Positions 52,014 to 60,445 of a stretch of DNA of 64,000 nt are shown here, piece after piece (position 1 is the stretch's first letter; each line of letters begins with the position of its first letter). The notes under the pieces were generated by a model, which had not been told where the DNA came from, made no database searches, and saw nothing but the letters and a program-made list of their open reading frames with translations. The DNA comes from Chloroflexota bacterium. GTDB taxonomy: Bacteria; Chloroflexota; Limnocylindria; P2-11E. Location: assembly GCA_005889405.1 (NCBI GenBank), contig VBFY01000058.1, forward strand, positions 1 through 64,000, given 5' to 3'. Both the position numbers and the translations under genes were made by a program.

Positions 52014-53084
52014 CTAGGCCGGCCAGCTCACGCCGAGCTCGTCCGCCAGCGCGCGCAGGTCGCGCGCGGTCGCGGCCGGGATCGGGATGCCGTCACGCTC
52101 CCGCTGCGCGGCGGTGAGGTAGCCGCGCTCGCCCGGCGCGTAGAGCCGGTCGGTCCCGGGTTCAGTTGGCGACGTCAGCGTCTCATCGATGAGCGCATCG
52201 ACGCGCTGGGTGAAGCGCTCGTATGGCATCGAGGCGGTCGGATCGATCGCGAGCATGAAGAGGCTCGTGCTCTGCGGGGTGCCGACCTCGTCGGGCCCGA
52301 CCACCCGTGGACCGAAGCGCTCGCCGCCCGCGAGGACGCCGGTGAGCACCTCCCACAGCATCGCGAGCCCCGAGCCTTTCGGCCCGCCGAGCGGCAGGAC
52401 GCGGCCCGCGAGCGCGGCTGCCGGATCGGTCGTCGGCCGTCCAGCGGGATCGACCGCGACGCCCTCGGGGAGCGCGTCGCCGCGCTCCGCGTGCTCGTGG
52501 ATGGCGGTCCAGGTGATGGCGCTGTTCGCCGTGTCGAGGAGGAGAGGCTGGTGCCTGCCGGCGGGTGTACCAACCGCGAACGCCTGGTTACCGAGCGTCT
52601 TCGTCGTCCCGCCCCAGGGAGCCATCACCGGGAGGCAGTCGTTGATCGCCAGCCCGATCATCCGGGACGCGATCGCGAGGGTGGGGTAGTAGCCGAGCGC
52701 GAACGCGAACGTCGTGTTACGCACCACGGCGGCGCCGACGCCGTTCGTCTTCGCCTTCGCGATCGCGGTCCGCATCGCGTGGACGCCGACGACCGGGGCC
52801 CACGAGTCCCGCGCGTCGATGACGGCCAGCCCGGTGGTGTCTCGAACGGTCGCGAGCGACGCGGTGCGTCGGGTGCCACCGGCGCGCATGCGCTCGACCG
52901 CGAGTCGCAGCCGAAGCACGCCCTGCTTCGCGATCCCGCGGAGATCCGACCACACGAGCACGTCGGCCATGGTCATCGCGTCGTCGGGTGCGGCCCCCGC
53001 GGCCTCGAGGACCCGCGCAGTGAAGGTGCGCAGCTCGTCCGCGCGGACTCTCGTGGGCGCGGCGCGGACGCCGGGGGAAGCCAC
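52014..53084 (-). CDS. LDH2/MDH2-type dehydrogenase lacking the catalytic histidine
   Basis: A 356-residue LDH2-family protein. The fold markers are clear (VRADELRTFTARVLEAAGA, AMRTAIAKAKTNGVGAAVV, LGNQAFAVGTPAG, LPLGGPKGSGLAMLWE). Where active members have SHG, this one reads LRGIAKQGVLRL (Gln54), and the second His position is Thr (RNTTFAFALG). Activity in the usual sense is doubtful unless other residues substitute. Start GTG 53084 is chosen because it sits seven bases after a TATAAA hexamer, suggesting a leaderless transcript; the upstream frame runs into the divergent gene. Confidence 0.85.
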   Translation of the reverse strand: MASPGVRAAPTRVRADELRTFTARVLEAAGAAPDDAMTMADVLVWSDLRGIAKQGVLRLRLAVERMRAGGTRRTASLATVRDTTGLAVIDARDSWAPVVGVHAMRTAIAKAKTNGVGAAVVRNTTFAFALGYYPTLAIASRMIGLAINDCLPVMAPWGGTTKTLGNQAFAVGTPAGRHQPLLLDTANSAITWTAIHEHAERGDALPEGVAVDPAGRPTTDPAAALAGRVLPLGGPKGSGLAMLWEVLTGVLAGGERFGPRVVGPDEVGTPQSTSLFMLAIDPTASMPYERFTQRVDALIDETLTSPTEPGTDRLYAPGERGYLTAAQRERDGIPIPAATARDLRALADELGVSWPA

Positions 53085-53106
53085 GTTATCGTTTATAATA
53101 CATCTA
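53085..53106. promoter_or_regulatory. 22-base bidirectional leaderless promoter
   Basis: The entire gap between two divergent start codons. Rightward: TATAAT (53094-53099), seven bases, ATG 53107. Leftward: TATAAA (53097-53092), seven bases, GTG 53084. The two -10 elements overlap on opposite strands and both transcripts should begin at or next to the start codon. A GTTATCG half of the GATATC palindrome is at 53085-53091. Confidence 0.7.
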
Positions 53107-54837
53107 ATGACGTCGGAGGCGACCGCCCCCGCCCCGCGCGCCACGAAGCGCGCGCCGATGATGCGGGAGCACTTCTTCCGGTTCCTCGAAGACCAGGGCA
53201 TTACGCACGTCTTCGGCAATCCCGGCACGACCGAGCTTCCGATCGTGGACGGCATCAACGACCACCCGAGCATCCGCTACGTGCTCGCGCTCCACGAGGA
53301 CGTCGCGGTCGCGATGGCCATGGGCTTCTCACGGACGTCGGGGAGGCCCGGCGTCGTGAACCTGCACGTCGCACCCGGCCTGGGTCACGGGCTCGGCAAC
53401 CTCTACAACGCCTGGCGCGCGCGCATGCCCATCCTGGTCACGGTCGGCCAGCACGACACGAGCCTCCTGCTTCACGAGCCGATCCTCGCCGCGGACCTCG
53501 CCGCGATGGCGCGTCCCTTCACGAAGTGGGCGTACGACGTCCGGCGACCGGACGAGGTGCGCACCGCCCTGCAGCGCGCCTTCAAGGAGGTCACGACCCC
53601 GCCGGTCGCCCCGGTGTTCCTGTCGTTCCCGACCGATGTCATGCTCGCGCCGCTGCAGGGCGAGCTCGACGGATCGGTGAGCAAGGTGAGCGCGACGTAT
53701 GCGGCGCCCGAGGCGGTCGAGGAGGCCGCCGCGGCCGTGGCGAGCGCCGAGAATCCGATCATCATCGCCGGTGACGGCGTCGGCCTCGCGGACGCGTGGG
53801 TCGAGGTGGCAGCGGTCGCGGAGGCGATCGGCGCTCCCGTCTACACCGAGGAGCTGTCGACGCTCTGGAACTTCCCCTCCGATCATTCGCACTACGCGGG
53901 CGCCCTCCCGAACGTGTCGGCGCGCATGCGTGCCAAGTTCGACGGTGTGGATCTCGTGCTCTTCATCGGGTTCACCTCGCAGGCACCGGTCTCGCGCCAC
54001 GACGGCGCCGGGCCGCTCGTGCCGGAACGCGTCCGCGTCGTGGCGGTGCACGAGGACGAGTGGGAGATCGGGAAGAACCAACCGGTCGAGGTCGGGCTCC
54101 TCGGCGACGTCAAGCGCAATACCGCCGCCCTCGCCGACGCGCTCCGAAGTGCGACGCGCGGCAGGTCCGCCGAGGTCAGCGAGCGATCGAAGGCGGTGCG
54201 CGCGGCGTCGGCCGAGCGCGCGGCCCAGTGGCGCGCTAAGGCGCGAGCGGCCCGTCAGGCCGCGGCCCTGTCCGCGACCTCCGTCGCCGCGGAACTGGCC
54301 GACGCGCTGCCGCCCCGCTCGATCATGGTCGACGAGGCGATCTCGAATCGCGAGGCCTTCGTCAGCCTGGCCAAGCTCGGAGATCCGCTCGCCTACTTCG
54401 GCGCCAAAGGCCTGTCGCTCGGGCATTCCGGCGGCGCGGCGATCGGCATCAAGCTAGGAGCCCCTGACCGCACGGTCGTGTGCGTGGTCGGAGACGGCTC
54501 TCTGATGTATTACCCGCAGGCTCTCTGGAGCGCGGCAAATACGAAGGTTCCCGTCCTCTTCCTCGTCATCAACAACCGCTCCTACCGCGTGCTCAAAGTG
54601 ATCCTCGGCCGCTGGGGCGGGCCGTGGGGCGAGACCGGCGCACTTCCGCCGGGGCTCAACTTTGGAGAGCCGGACATCGACTTCGTCGCGCTGGCGTCCG
54701 CGATGGGCGTCGGCGCCGAGCGCGTCGCGACACCGGCCGAACTGCGCACGGCGATCGACCGCGGGCTCGCCGCGGGCGCGCCGTACCTCCTCGACGTGCG
54801 GCTCGAGCAGCCCGACGACGTGCCCGCGGGGAGCTGA
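53107..54837 (+). CDS. benzoylformate decarboxylase-like ThDP enzyme
   Basis: A 576-residue ThDP enzyme resembling benzoylformate decarboxylase: FGNPGTTELPIVDGI (catalytic Glu), GVVNLHVAPGLGHGLGNLYN, ILVTVGQHDTSLLLHEPIL, and the ThDP motif VVGDGSLMYYPQALWSAAN with VINNRSYRVLKV. It decarboxylates a 2-oxo acid to an aldehyde, or ligates it to one. It begins a rightward operon with a CoA-transferase, DapD, a racemase and an F420/PPOX protein. Leaderless from TATAAT at 53094. Confidence 0.9.
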   Translation: MTSEATAPAPRATKRAPMMREHFFRFLEDQGITHVFGNPGTTELPIVDGINDHPSIRYVLALHEDVAVAMAMGFSRTSGRPGVVNLHVAPGLGHGLGNLYNAWRARMPILVTVGQHDTSLLLHEPILAADLAAMARPFTKWAYDVRRPDEVRTALQRAFKEVTTPPVAPVFLSFPTDVMLAPLQGELDGSVSKVSATYAAPEAVEEAAAAVASAENPIIIAGDGVGLADAWVEVAAVAEAIGAPVYTEELSTLWNFPSDHSHYAGALPNVSARMRAKFDGVDLVLFIGFTSQAPVSRHDGAGPLVPERVRVVAVHEDEWEIGKNQPVEVGLLGDVKRNTAALADALRSATRGRSAEVSERSKAVRAASAERAAQWRAKARAARQAAALSATSVAAELADALPPRSIMVDEAISNREAFVSLAKLGDPLAYFGAKGLSLGHSGGAAIGIKLGAPDRTVVCVVGDGSLMYYPQALWSAANTKVPVLFLVINNRSYRVLKVILGRWGGPWGETGALPPGLNFGEPDIDFVALASAMGVGAERVATPAELRTAIDRGLAAGAPYLLDVRLEQPDDVPAGS

Positions 54838-54840
54838 TCG

Positions 54841-56064
54841 GTGACCGCGCCGCTCGCCGGCGTCCGCGTCCTCGACCTGTCACAGGCGATGAGCGGTCCG
54901 TACGCGACGATGATGCTCGCGGACGCGGGCGCCGACGTGATCAAGCTCGAGCCGCCCGACGGCGACCACGTGCGCTCCTGGCTCCAGGGGCGGACTCCGG
55001 TGAGCCCGTACATCATGGCCGCCAACCGCTCGAAGCGGAGCGTCGTCATCGACCTGAAGCAGGACGCGGGCCGCGAGCTCGCGCTCGCGCTCGCCGCGCA
55101 GTGCGGCGTGCTGGTCGAGAACTTCAAGCCCGGCGTCGCCGCGCGTCTCGGGATCGGCTACGACGATGTCCGGCGCAAGAATCCGCGCATCGTGTATTGC
55201 TCGGTGTCCGGTTTCGGCCAGACCGGGCCGCTCAGCAACAAGGTCGCCTACGACCTCATCGCCGCGGGCTACGGCGGGACGATGAGCGTCACCGGGGAGG
55301 AGGGCGGGCGGTACGTGCGACCGGGAGTTCCCGCGTCGGACCTCCTCGCGGCGATGGCGTCCGCGTATTCGATCGTCCTCGCGCTCATGCAGCGCGAGCG
55401 TACCGACGAAGGGTGTTACCTCGACATCGCGCTCCTGGATGGCCAGCTCTTCGCCATGGCGCATCACCTCCTCGCGTATCAGGCCACCGGGAAGGTGCCC
55501 GGCCTGCACGGGTCGGCGCACCCGCAGGTCGCTCCGTACCAGACCTATCGCACCGGCACGACCGACATCAACGTCGCCGTCCTCACCGACAAGCAGTGGC
55601 GCGCGTTCTGCCGGCTCCTCGGACACGATGCGTGGCTCGCCGACCCGCGCTTGCGCTCGCCGGGGACCCGGAATGCCCACCGCCGCGAGCTCGAGCGCGA
55701 GATCGAGGCGGTGCTCGCGACGCGGCCGGCGACGTACTGGATCGCCGCGTTCGAGGACGCCGGCGTGCCGTGCGGGCCGATCAACACGACCGCGGAGCTG
55801 CTCGACGACGCGCACCTCCGCCAGCGCGGCATGTACCTCGAGTACGACGACCCCGACATCGGTCGGGTACGGGTGCCGGGCGCTCCGTGGCGCGGCCCCG
55901 GGATCATGGAGCGCTGGACGCCGCCGCCGCGACTCGGCGAGCACACCGACGAGGTGCTGCGGGAGATCCTGGGACTGAGCGACGAGCGCCTCGACGCACT
56001 GCGAAGAGATCACGTCATCGAACCACGGACGAAAGGGCTGGTCGCCGAAGGAGCAGAAGCATGA
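54841..56064 (+). CDS. CaiB/BaiF family acyl-CoA transferase
   Basis: A 407-residue class III CoA-transferase. LAGVRVLDLSQAMSGPYATM, DAGADVIKLEPPDGD, LVENFKPGVAARLG and the catalytic Asp in VPASDLLAAMASAYSI are visible. The third family member in the window; it differs from the AMACR-type one by lacking the racemase His/Glu positions. It starts with GTG four bases after the ThDP gene and overlaps dapD. Confidence 0.9.
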   Translation: MTAPLAGVRVLDLSQAMSGPYATMMLADAGADVIKLEPPDGDHVRSWLQGRTPVSPYIMAANRSKRSVVIDLKQDAGRELALALAAQCGVLVENFKPGVAARLGIGYDDVRRKNPRIVYCSVSGFGQTGPLSNKVAYDLIAAGYGGTMSVTGEEGGRYVRPGVPASDLLAAMASAYSIVLALMQRERTDEGCYLDIALLDGQLFAMAHHLLAYQATGKVPGLHGSAHPQVAPYQTYRTGTTDINVAVLTDKQWRAFCRLLGHDAWLADPRLRSPGTRNAHRRELEREIEAVLATRPATYWIAAFEDAGVPCGPINTTAELLDDAHLRQRGMYLEYDDPDIGRVRVPGAPWRGPGIMERWTPPPRLGEHTDEVLREILGLSDERLDALRRDHVIEPRTKGLVAEGAEA

Positions 56065-56888
56065 CGCTGAACGTGTCGGACCTCGAGTCGATCGTTGTCG
56101 AGGCGGGAACGCGGCCGGACGCGGTGAAGGACCCCGAGGTCCGTCGGGCGATCGAGGAGACGATCGACCGGCTCGACCGTGGCGAGATCCGCGTCGCCGA
56201 GAAGGTCGACGGCGAGTGGAAGGTCAACAGCTGGATGCAGCAGGCCATCGCGCAGTACTTCCGGATCCCGCCGATGGCGACGATCCCCTCCGGGACGTTC
56301 GAGTACCACGACAAGCTCCCGCTGAAGCGTGATCTCGCGCGGCAGGGCATCCGCATGGTGCCCGGCGGGATCATCCGCTACGGCGCGCACCTCGAGGCGG
56401 GCGTCGTCGTGATGCCGGGCTTCATCAACATCGGCGCGTACGTCGGGAGCGGGACCCTCGTGGACACGTGGGCCACGGTCGGCAGCTGCGGCCAAGTCGG
56501 TCGCAATGTCCACCTCGCGGGTGGCGCCGGTATCGGCGGCGTCCTCGAACCCGCCGGCTCGAAACCGGTGATCGTCGAGGACAACGTCTTCATCGGCTCA
56601 CGCTGCATTCTCGTCGAGGGCGTCTTGGTGGAGGAGGGCGCGGTCCTCGCGGCGAACGTGTCGCTCACCGGGTCGACGCACATCATCGACGTGACGAAGG
56701 AAGAGCCGATCACCTACAAGGGCCGCGTGCCGCCGCGCTCGATCGTCGTTCCCGGGACGCGGTCGCGGAAGTTCCCCGGCGGCGAATTCCAGATCGCCTG
56801 CGCGCTCATCATCGGTGAGCGCTCGGCGCGGACCGAGGGCAAGGTCTCGCTGATGGAAGCGGCGCGCGAATTCGGCGTGAGCCTGTGA
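56061..56888 (+). CDS. dapD: tetrahydrodipicolinate N-succinyltransferase
   Basis: A 275-residue left-handed beta-helix acyltransferase. SWMQQAIAQYFRIPPMATI, the DapD signature VRMVPGGxxRxGA-type block (RMVPGGIIRYGAHLEAGV), PGFINIGAYVGSGTLVDTW and hexapeptide repeats (VHLAGGAGIGGVLEP) identify DapD, the succinylase-branch enzyme of diaminopimelate synthesis. It is embedded between a CoA-transferase and a racemase in an operon starting with a ThDP enzyme, an odd place for a housekeeping dap gene. Confidence 0.92.
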   Translation: MTLNVSDLESIVVEAGTRPDAVKDPEVRRAIEETIDRLDRGEIRVAEKVDGEWKVNSWMQQAIAQYFRIPPMATIPSGTFEYHDKLPLKRDLARQGIRMVPGGIIRYGAHLEAGVVVMPGFINIGAYVGSGTLVDTWATVGSCGQVGRNVHLAGGAGIGGVLEPAGSKPVIVEDNVFIGSRCILVEGVLVEEGAVLAANVSLTGSTHIIDVTKEEPITYKGRVPPRSIVVPGTRSRKFPGGEFQIACALIIGERSARTEGKVSLMEAAREFGVSL

Positions 56889-57622
56889 CGCGGCTCGTCC
56901 GTGGCGGCAAGGCTGCCTACGGCCAGGACGTCGGGATCCTCATGATGGACAACACCTTCGCGCGGCTCCCCGGAGACATCGGTAACGCGATGACGTTCGA
57001 GTTCCCGGTCCAGTTTCGCGTGATCGACGGGTCGACCAATGAGCGCATCGTGTGGGAGCGCGATCGCGCGCTTCTCGCCCCGTACGTCGGCGCGGCGCAG
57101 GAGCTCGAGCGTTCGGGTGTCCGCGCGATCACGACCTCCTGCGGCTTCCTCGCGATGTTCCAGCCCGAGCTCGCCGCCAGCGTACACGTCCCGCTCTTCA
57201 CCTCGAGCCTCCTCCTCGTGCCGCTCGTGAAGCGGATGATCCGTCCTGACCAGCGCGTCGGGATCATCACCGCCGACTCGAGCGCGCTTGACGAGACGCA
57301 CTTCAATGCCTGCGGCTGGTCGGCCACCGAGATCCCCGTCGCGCTCGAGGGGATGCAGGCGCGCTCGGCCTTCTGGGACGCCTACCCGAAGAACGCGCTG
57401 GAGTACGACGTCGATGCGGTCGCCGCGGACATGCGCGACGCCGCGGTCGCGCTCCTGCGCGAGCATCCCGATGTCGGTGCCATCGTCCTCGAGTGCACGA
57501 ACATGGCTCCCTACGCGCACGTGGTGCAGGAGGCGACCGGCCTGCCGGTGTTCGACGTGCAGACGCTGACGAATCTCGTGTACGAGGCGACGCACCGCGT
57601 CCCGTATGGCGACGGCCGATGA
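56885..57622 (+). CDS. Asp/Glu/hydantoin racemase family protein (paralogue)
   Basis: A 245-residue paralogue of the protein at 16101: DVGILMMDNTFARLPGDIGN, AITTSCGFLAMFQPEL (first Cys), VLECTNMAPYAHVV (second Cys). Start GTG 56885 overlaps the dapD stop by four bases. The pairing of dapD with this gene here, and of lysA with its paralogue in the other operon, suggests that both racemase-like proteins act on related dicarboxylic or amino compounds. Confidence 0.83.
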   Translation: MTRLVRGGKAAYGQDVGILMMDNTFARLPGDIGNAMTFEFPVQFRVIDGSTNERIVWERDRALLAPYVGAAQELERSGVRAITTSCGFLAMFQPELAASVHVPLFTSSLLLVPLVKRMIRPDQRVGIITADSSALDETHFNACGWSATEIPVALEGMQARSAFWDAYPKNALEYDVDAVAADMRDAAVALLREHPDVGAIVLECTNMAPYAHVVQEATGLPVFDVQTLTNLVYEATHRVPYGDGR

Positions 57623-58040
57623 AGCTCGAGCCGCCGATCCGCGCCTTCCTCCAGGAGCCACGCTACGCGGTGCTCGCGACGCTCAACCCGAGTGGCGCCC
57701 CGCACCTCACCGAGATGTGGTACGACCTGCGCGCCGACGAGATCGTCTTCAACACGACCGAAGAACGCACGAAGAAGCGCAACCTGGAGCGCGACCCGCG
57801 CGCGTCGATCCTCGTGTCCGGCCGCCACGGGGACCCGGTATGGGCGTCGGTGTCGTACGTGCGCGCCGACGGCGTGGCCCGACGGATCGCGACCGGCAAC
57901 GAGGCGCTCGAGGACATCGTCGCGCTGTCGATCCGCACGACGGGCCGGGGTCGGCGGAGAGCGCACGCCGGACCTTCGCCGCCATGCGCCGGGTCACGTA
58001 CGCGCTCGCGATCGAGCGGGTCTACCCGAAAGGGCTCTGA
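57619..58040 (+). pseudogene. F420/PPOX-type split-barrel protein with single-base deletion
   Basis: The reading frame from ATG 57619 gives a normal PPOX (pyridoxamine-5'-phosphate oxidase-like) N-terminus: RYAVLATLNPSGAPHLTEMW, then KKRNLERDPRASILVSG and ALEDIVALSI. After about 57936 the family C-terminus continues in another frame (DGPGSAESARRTFAAMRR, then IERVYPKGL and TGA at 58040). One base is missing between CGC and AC (57936/57937), where a TAC codon would restore the frame. It may be an F420-dependent reductase. The deletion could be real or a consensus error. Confidence 0.75.
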
Positions 58041-58239
58041 TGAGCGAGGTCGTGACGGGTTGCAGCGAAGGATGCCGAAGTACCTCTAGCTTGCAACCTG
58101 ACAAGCCCTCGCGCTGGACTTTTTCGACCGGCCCAGCATCGACCATTCGACCGCGATCCTGCCTCCGGCGGGACCTGGAGCAGTGGACGGACTCGCGATC
58201 CCCGAGGACGGCAGCACAACGGGTAGTGGAGGGATGAAC
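58041..58239. other. 199-base intergenic region before the binding-protein gene
   Basis: No gene, palindrome or clear terminator. The only T-run (GGACTTTTT, about 58119-58127) is not preceded by a strong stem. It presumably holds the promoter of the binding-protein gene. Confidence 0.35.
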
Positions 58240-60324
58240 GTGCACAGGCAGTCACACGCTCGTCGCATCTCACGTCGCGAGCTTCTCAAGATCTCCGCAG
58301 CGGCGAGCGCTGCGTCGCTTCTCGTCGCGTGTTTCCCGCAGGCCACGCCGTCCGCGTCGCCGGGAGCAAGCGGAACGCCGCAGACCGCCGGCAAGTACGC
58401 CCTCGGCAAGCTCGGAGGGCCCGAGGTCATCACCGACGCGTCCAAGTTCCCGAAGACGTTCAAGGAGGCGCCCGAGCTTGCCGCGCTCGTGCAACAGGGC
58501 AAGCTTCCACCTGTCGCCGATCGTATCGGCCAAGACCCCATCGTCCTGAAACCCCTCGAGGGCATCGGGAAGTACGGAGGCACGCTCCGCAAGGCGCTCT
58601 TTGGCGGCGTCACGGCGGAGCTGACCGCCTATAAGTTCGGCGTGGGTCCAAGCAGCCTGTTCTACTGGGACCCGACCCGGACGAAGGTCGTCCCCAACCT
58701 CGCGCTCGGCTACGAGGAGAGCGCCGATGGGAAGACGCTCACCGTGCATCTCCGCCGCGGGCTGCGCTGGAACGACGGCGAGCCGTTCACCGCCGACGAC
58801 ATCATGTTCTGGTTCGAGGACATCTACCAGAACAAGCAGCTCTACACGCCCGGGACGAGCACGGATCTCTTGATCGCCGGGAAGCCGGTCGCGATCGAGA
58901 AGGTCGATCAGTACACCGTCCGGTACGTCTCGCCCGAGCGGAACAGCCTCATGATCCAGCGGCTCGCTTCTCCGCTCAGCGACGTGGGCGGGAACACCTT
59001 CCGCGTCGCGCGCGGCGGCTATCAGCCGAAGCACTACCTCATGAAGTTCCACCCCAAGTACGCGGCGGGTGGCCAAGCGGCCGTCGACAAGATGGCGACC
59101 GACGCCAAATTCAACGGGTGGGTCCCGTTCTTCCAGGACCGCGTGACCTGGCAGAACAACCCCGACTACCCCCTGATGTCGCCGTGGAAGGTCACCGTCC
59201 CGATGAACAATCCGACCCAGTTCGTCATGGAGCGCAACCCCTACAGCCCGTGGGTCGACACCGACGGCAACCAGCTCCCATACATCGGCAAGCTCCAGTA
59301 CACCGCCGCGGACAACCTGGAGGTCGTGGCGACGCGCGCGGTGGCGGGCGAGTACGACTTCCAGGAGAACATCCTCGGCGTGGACAAGCTTCCGGTGCTC
59401 ATCGACGGCCAGACTCGGGGCGGCTACAAGGTCTACCTCGACCCGGAGCAGGGGGCCATCGGGATCATGATCAACCTCGCGTACGAAGACGACCCCGAGA
59501 TCGGCGAGTGGTACCGCAACGTCGACTTCCGGCGTGCGCTGTCCCTGGGCATCGACCGGAGTCAGATCAACGAGACGTTCTTCCTCGGCACGGGGATCCT
59601 GAGCTCATCCGCGCCGAGTGACGACAACCTCTACTTCCCGGGCAAGGAGTGGCGTACGAAGTGGGCGACGCTCGACATCGCCCAGGCGAACCAGCTCCTC
59701 GACAAGATCGGCCTCACGCAGAAGGACAGCGACGGCTACCGGCTGCGCAAGGACGGCAAGGGCCGCCTCCGCCTCGCCTTCACCGGCGTCGCGCGTCTTG
59801 GCGTCGACGGCGCGCAGCTCGGCGAGATGGTCAAGCAGCACTGGCAGAAGATCGGCATCCAGCTCGATGTCGACAACGTGGCGAGCGCGCTGGCCCAACA
59901 GCGGATCGCCGCCAACCAGACGCAGATGGTCCTGAACGCCGTGGCCACGGAGGACGTCTACCTCTTCACCGGCACGCTCACACCGGGCGGCGGCGGCTTC
60001 TCCGCGATCATCGGCGTCCCGTACGGCCAATGGCTCACCTCGGGCGGCAAGCAGGGCAAGGAGCCGTTCCCGGCCCTCAAGCAGGCGATGGATCTGCTCG
60101 AGAAGGGCAAGACCCAGTCGGACCCGGAGCGCACCGAGACGGCCAAGGAGCTCTTCCGCCAGCACATCGACAATGTCTTCACGATCGGGATCGTCTCGGC
60201 CGACCTGAACCAGGGCGTCCGCATCGCCAAGACGACCCTCGGCAACGTCCCGGCCCGCATCGTGAACTCCAACCTGGCCCAGTCGCCCGTGAACGCCAGC
60301 CCACAGACTTTCTACTTCAAGTAG
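58240..60324 (+). CDS. Opp/Dpp-type substrate-binding lipoprotein
   Basis: A 694-residue family 5 extracellular solute-binding protein. The signal peptide has a twin-arginine motif (SRRELLK at residues 11-17), a hydrophobic core and a lipobox LLVAC, so it is a Tat-exported lipoprotein with Cys31 as its anchor. The mature part shows the SBP_bac_5 blocks VHLRRGLRWNDGEPFTADDI, FRRALSLGIDRSQI and the C-terminal ELFRQHIDNVFTIG. GTG 58240 is preferred because GGAGGG ends six bases before it; ATG 58234 directly abuts that site. It likely serves the OppBCDF operon at 40922, which lacks its own binding protein. Ligand unknown. Confidence 0.9.
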   Translation: MHRQSHARRISRRELLKISAAASAASLLVACFPQATPSASPGASGTPQTAGKYALGKLGGPEVITDASKFPKTFKEAPELAALVQQGKLPPVADRIGQDPIVLKPLEGIGKYGGTLRKALFGGVTAELTAYKFGVGPSSLFYWDPTRTKVVPNLALGYEESADGKTLTVHLRRGLRWNDGEPFTADDIMFWFEDIYQNKQLYTPGTSTDLLIAGKPVAIEKVDQYTVRYVSPERNSLMIQRLASPLSDVGGNTFRVARGGYQPKHYLMKFHPKYAAGGQAAVDKMATDAKFNGWVPFFQDRVTWQNNPDYPLMSPWKVTVPMNNPTQFVMERNPYSPWVDTDGNQLPYIGKLQYTAADNLEVVATRAVAGEYDFQENILGVDKLPVLIDGQTRGGYKVYLDPEQGAIGIMINLAYEDDPEIGEWYRNVDFRRALSLGIDRSQINETFFLGTGILSSSAPSDDNLYFPGKEWRTKWATLDIAQANQLLDKIGLTQKDSDGYRLRKDGKGRLRLAFTGVARLGVDGAQLGEMVKQHWQKIGIQLDVDNVASALAQQRIAANQTQMVLNAVATEDVYLFTGTLTPGGGGFSAIIGVPYGQWLTSGGKQGKEPFPALKQAMDLLEKGKTQSDPERTETAKELFRQHIDNVFTIGIVSADLNQGVRIAKTTLGNVPARIVNSNLAQSPVNASPQTFYFK

Positions 60325-60331
60325 CCGCTAT

Positions 60332-60377
60332 GACCGCGAGGCCGCTCGATCGAACTGATCGACGGCCCTCGCGGGTC
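60332..60377. terminator. long hairpin between convergent genes
   Basis: GACCGCGAGGCCGCTCGATC pairs imperfectly with GATCGACGGCCCTCGCGGGT around a GAACT loop. It lies 8 bases after the binding-protein stop and converges with the exporter gene. There is no T-run; a bidirectional stem-loop end is likely. Confidence 0.5.
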
Positions 60378-60386
60378 ACGTGACCC
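60373..60386. repeat. 14-bp perfect palindrome GGGTCACGTGACCC
   Basis: It follows and partly overlaps the hairpin at 60332-60377 and contains CACGTG. Function unknown; possibly a second stem or a protein site. Confidence 0.4.
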
Positions 60387-60445
60387 GGTAAGCCCGCGGA
60401 CGTATCGCCGCCTCGTTGATGTCGCGTCAGCCCGCTCGCGATTGC

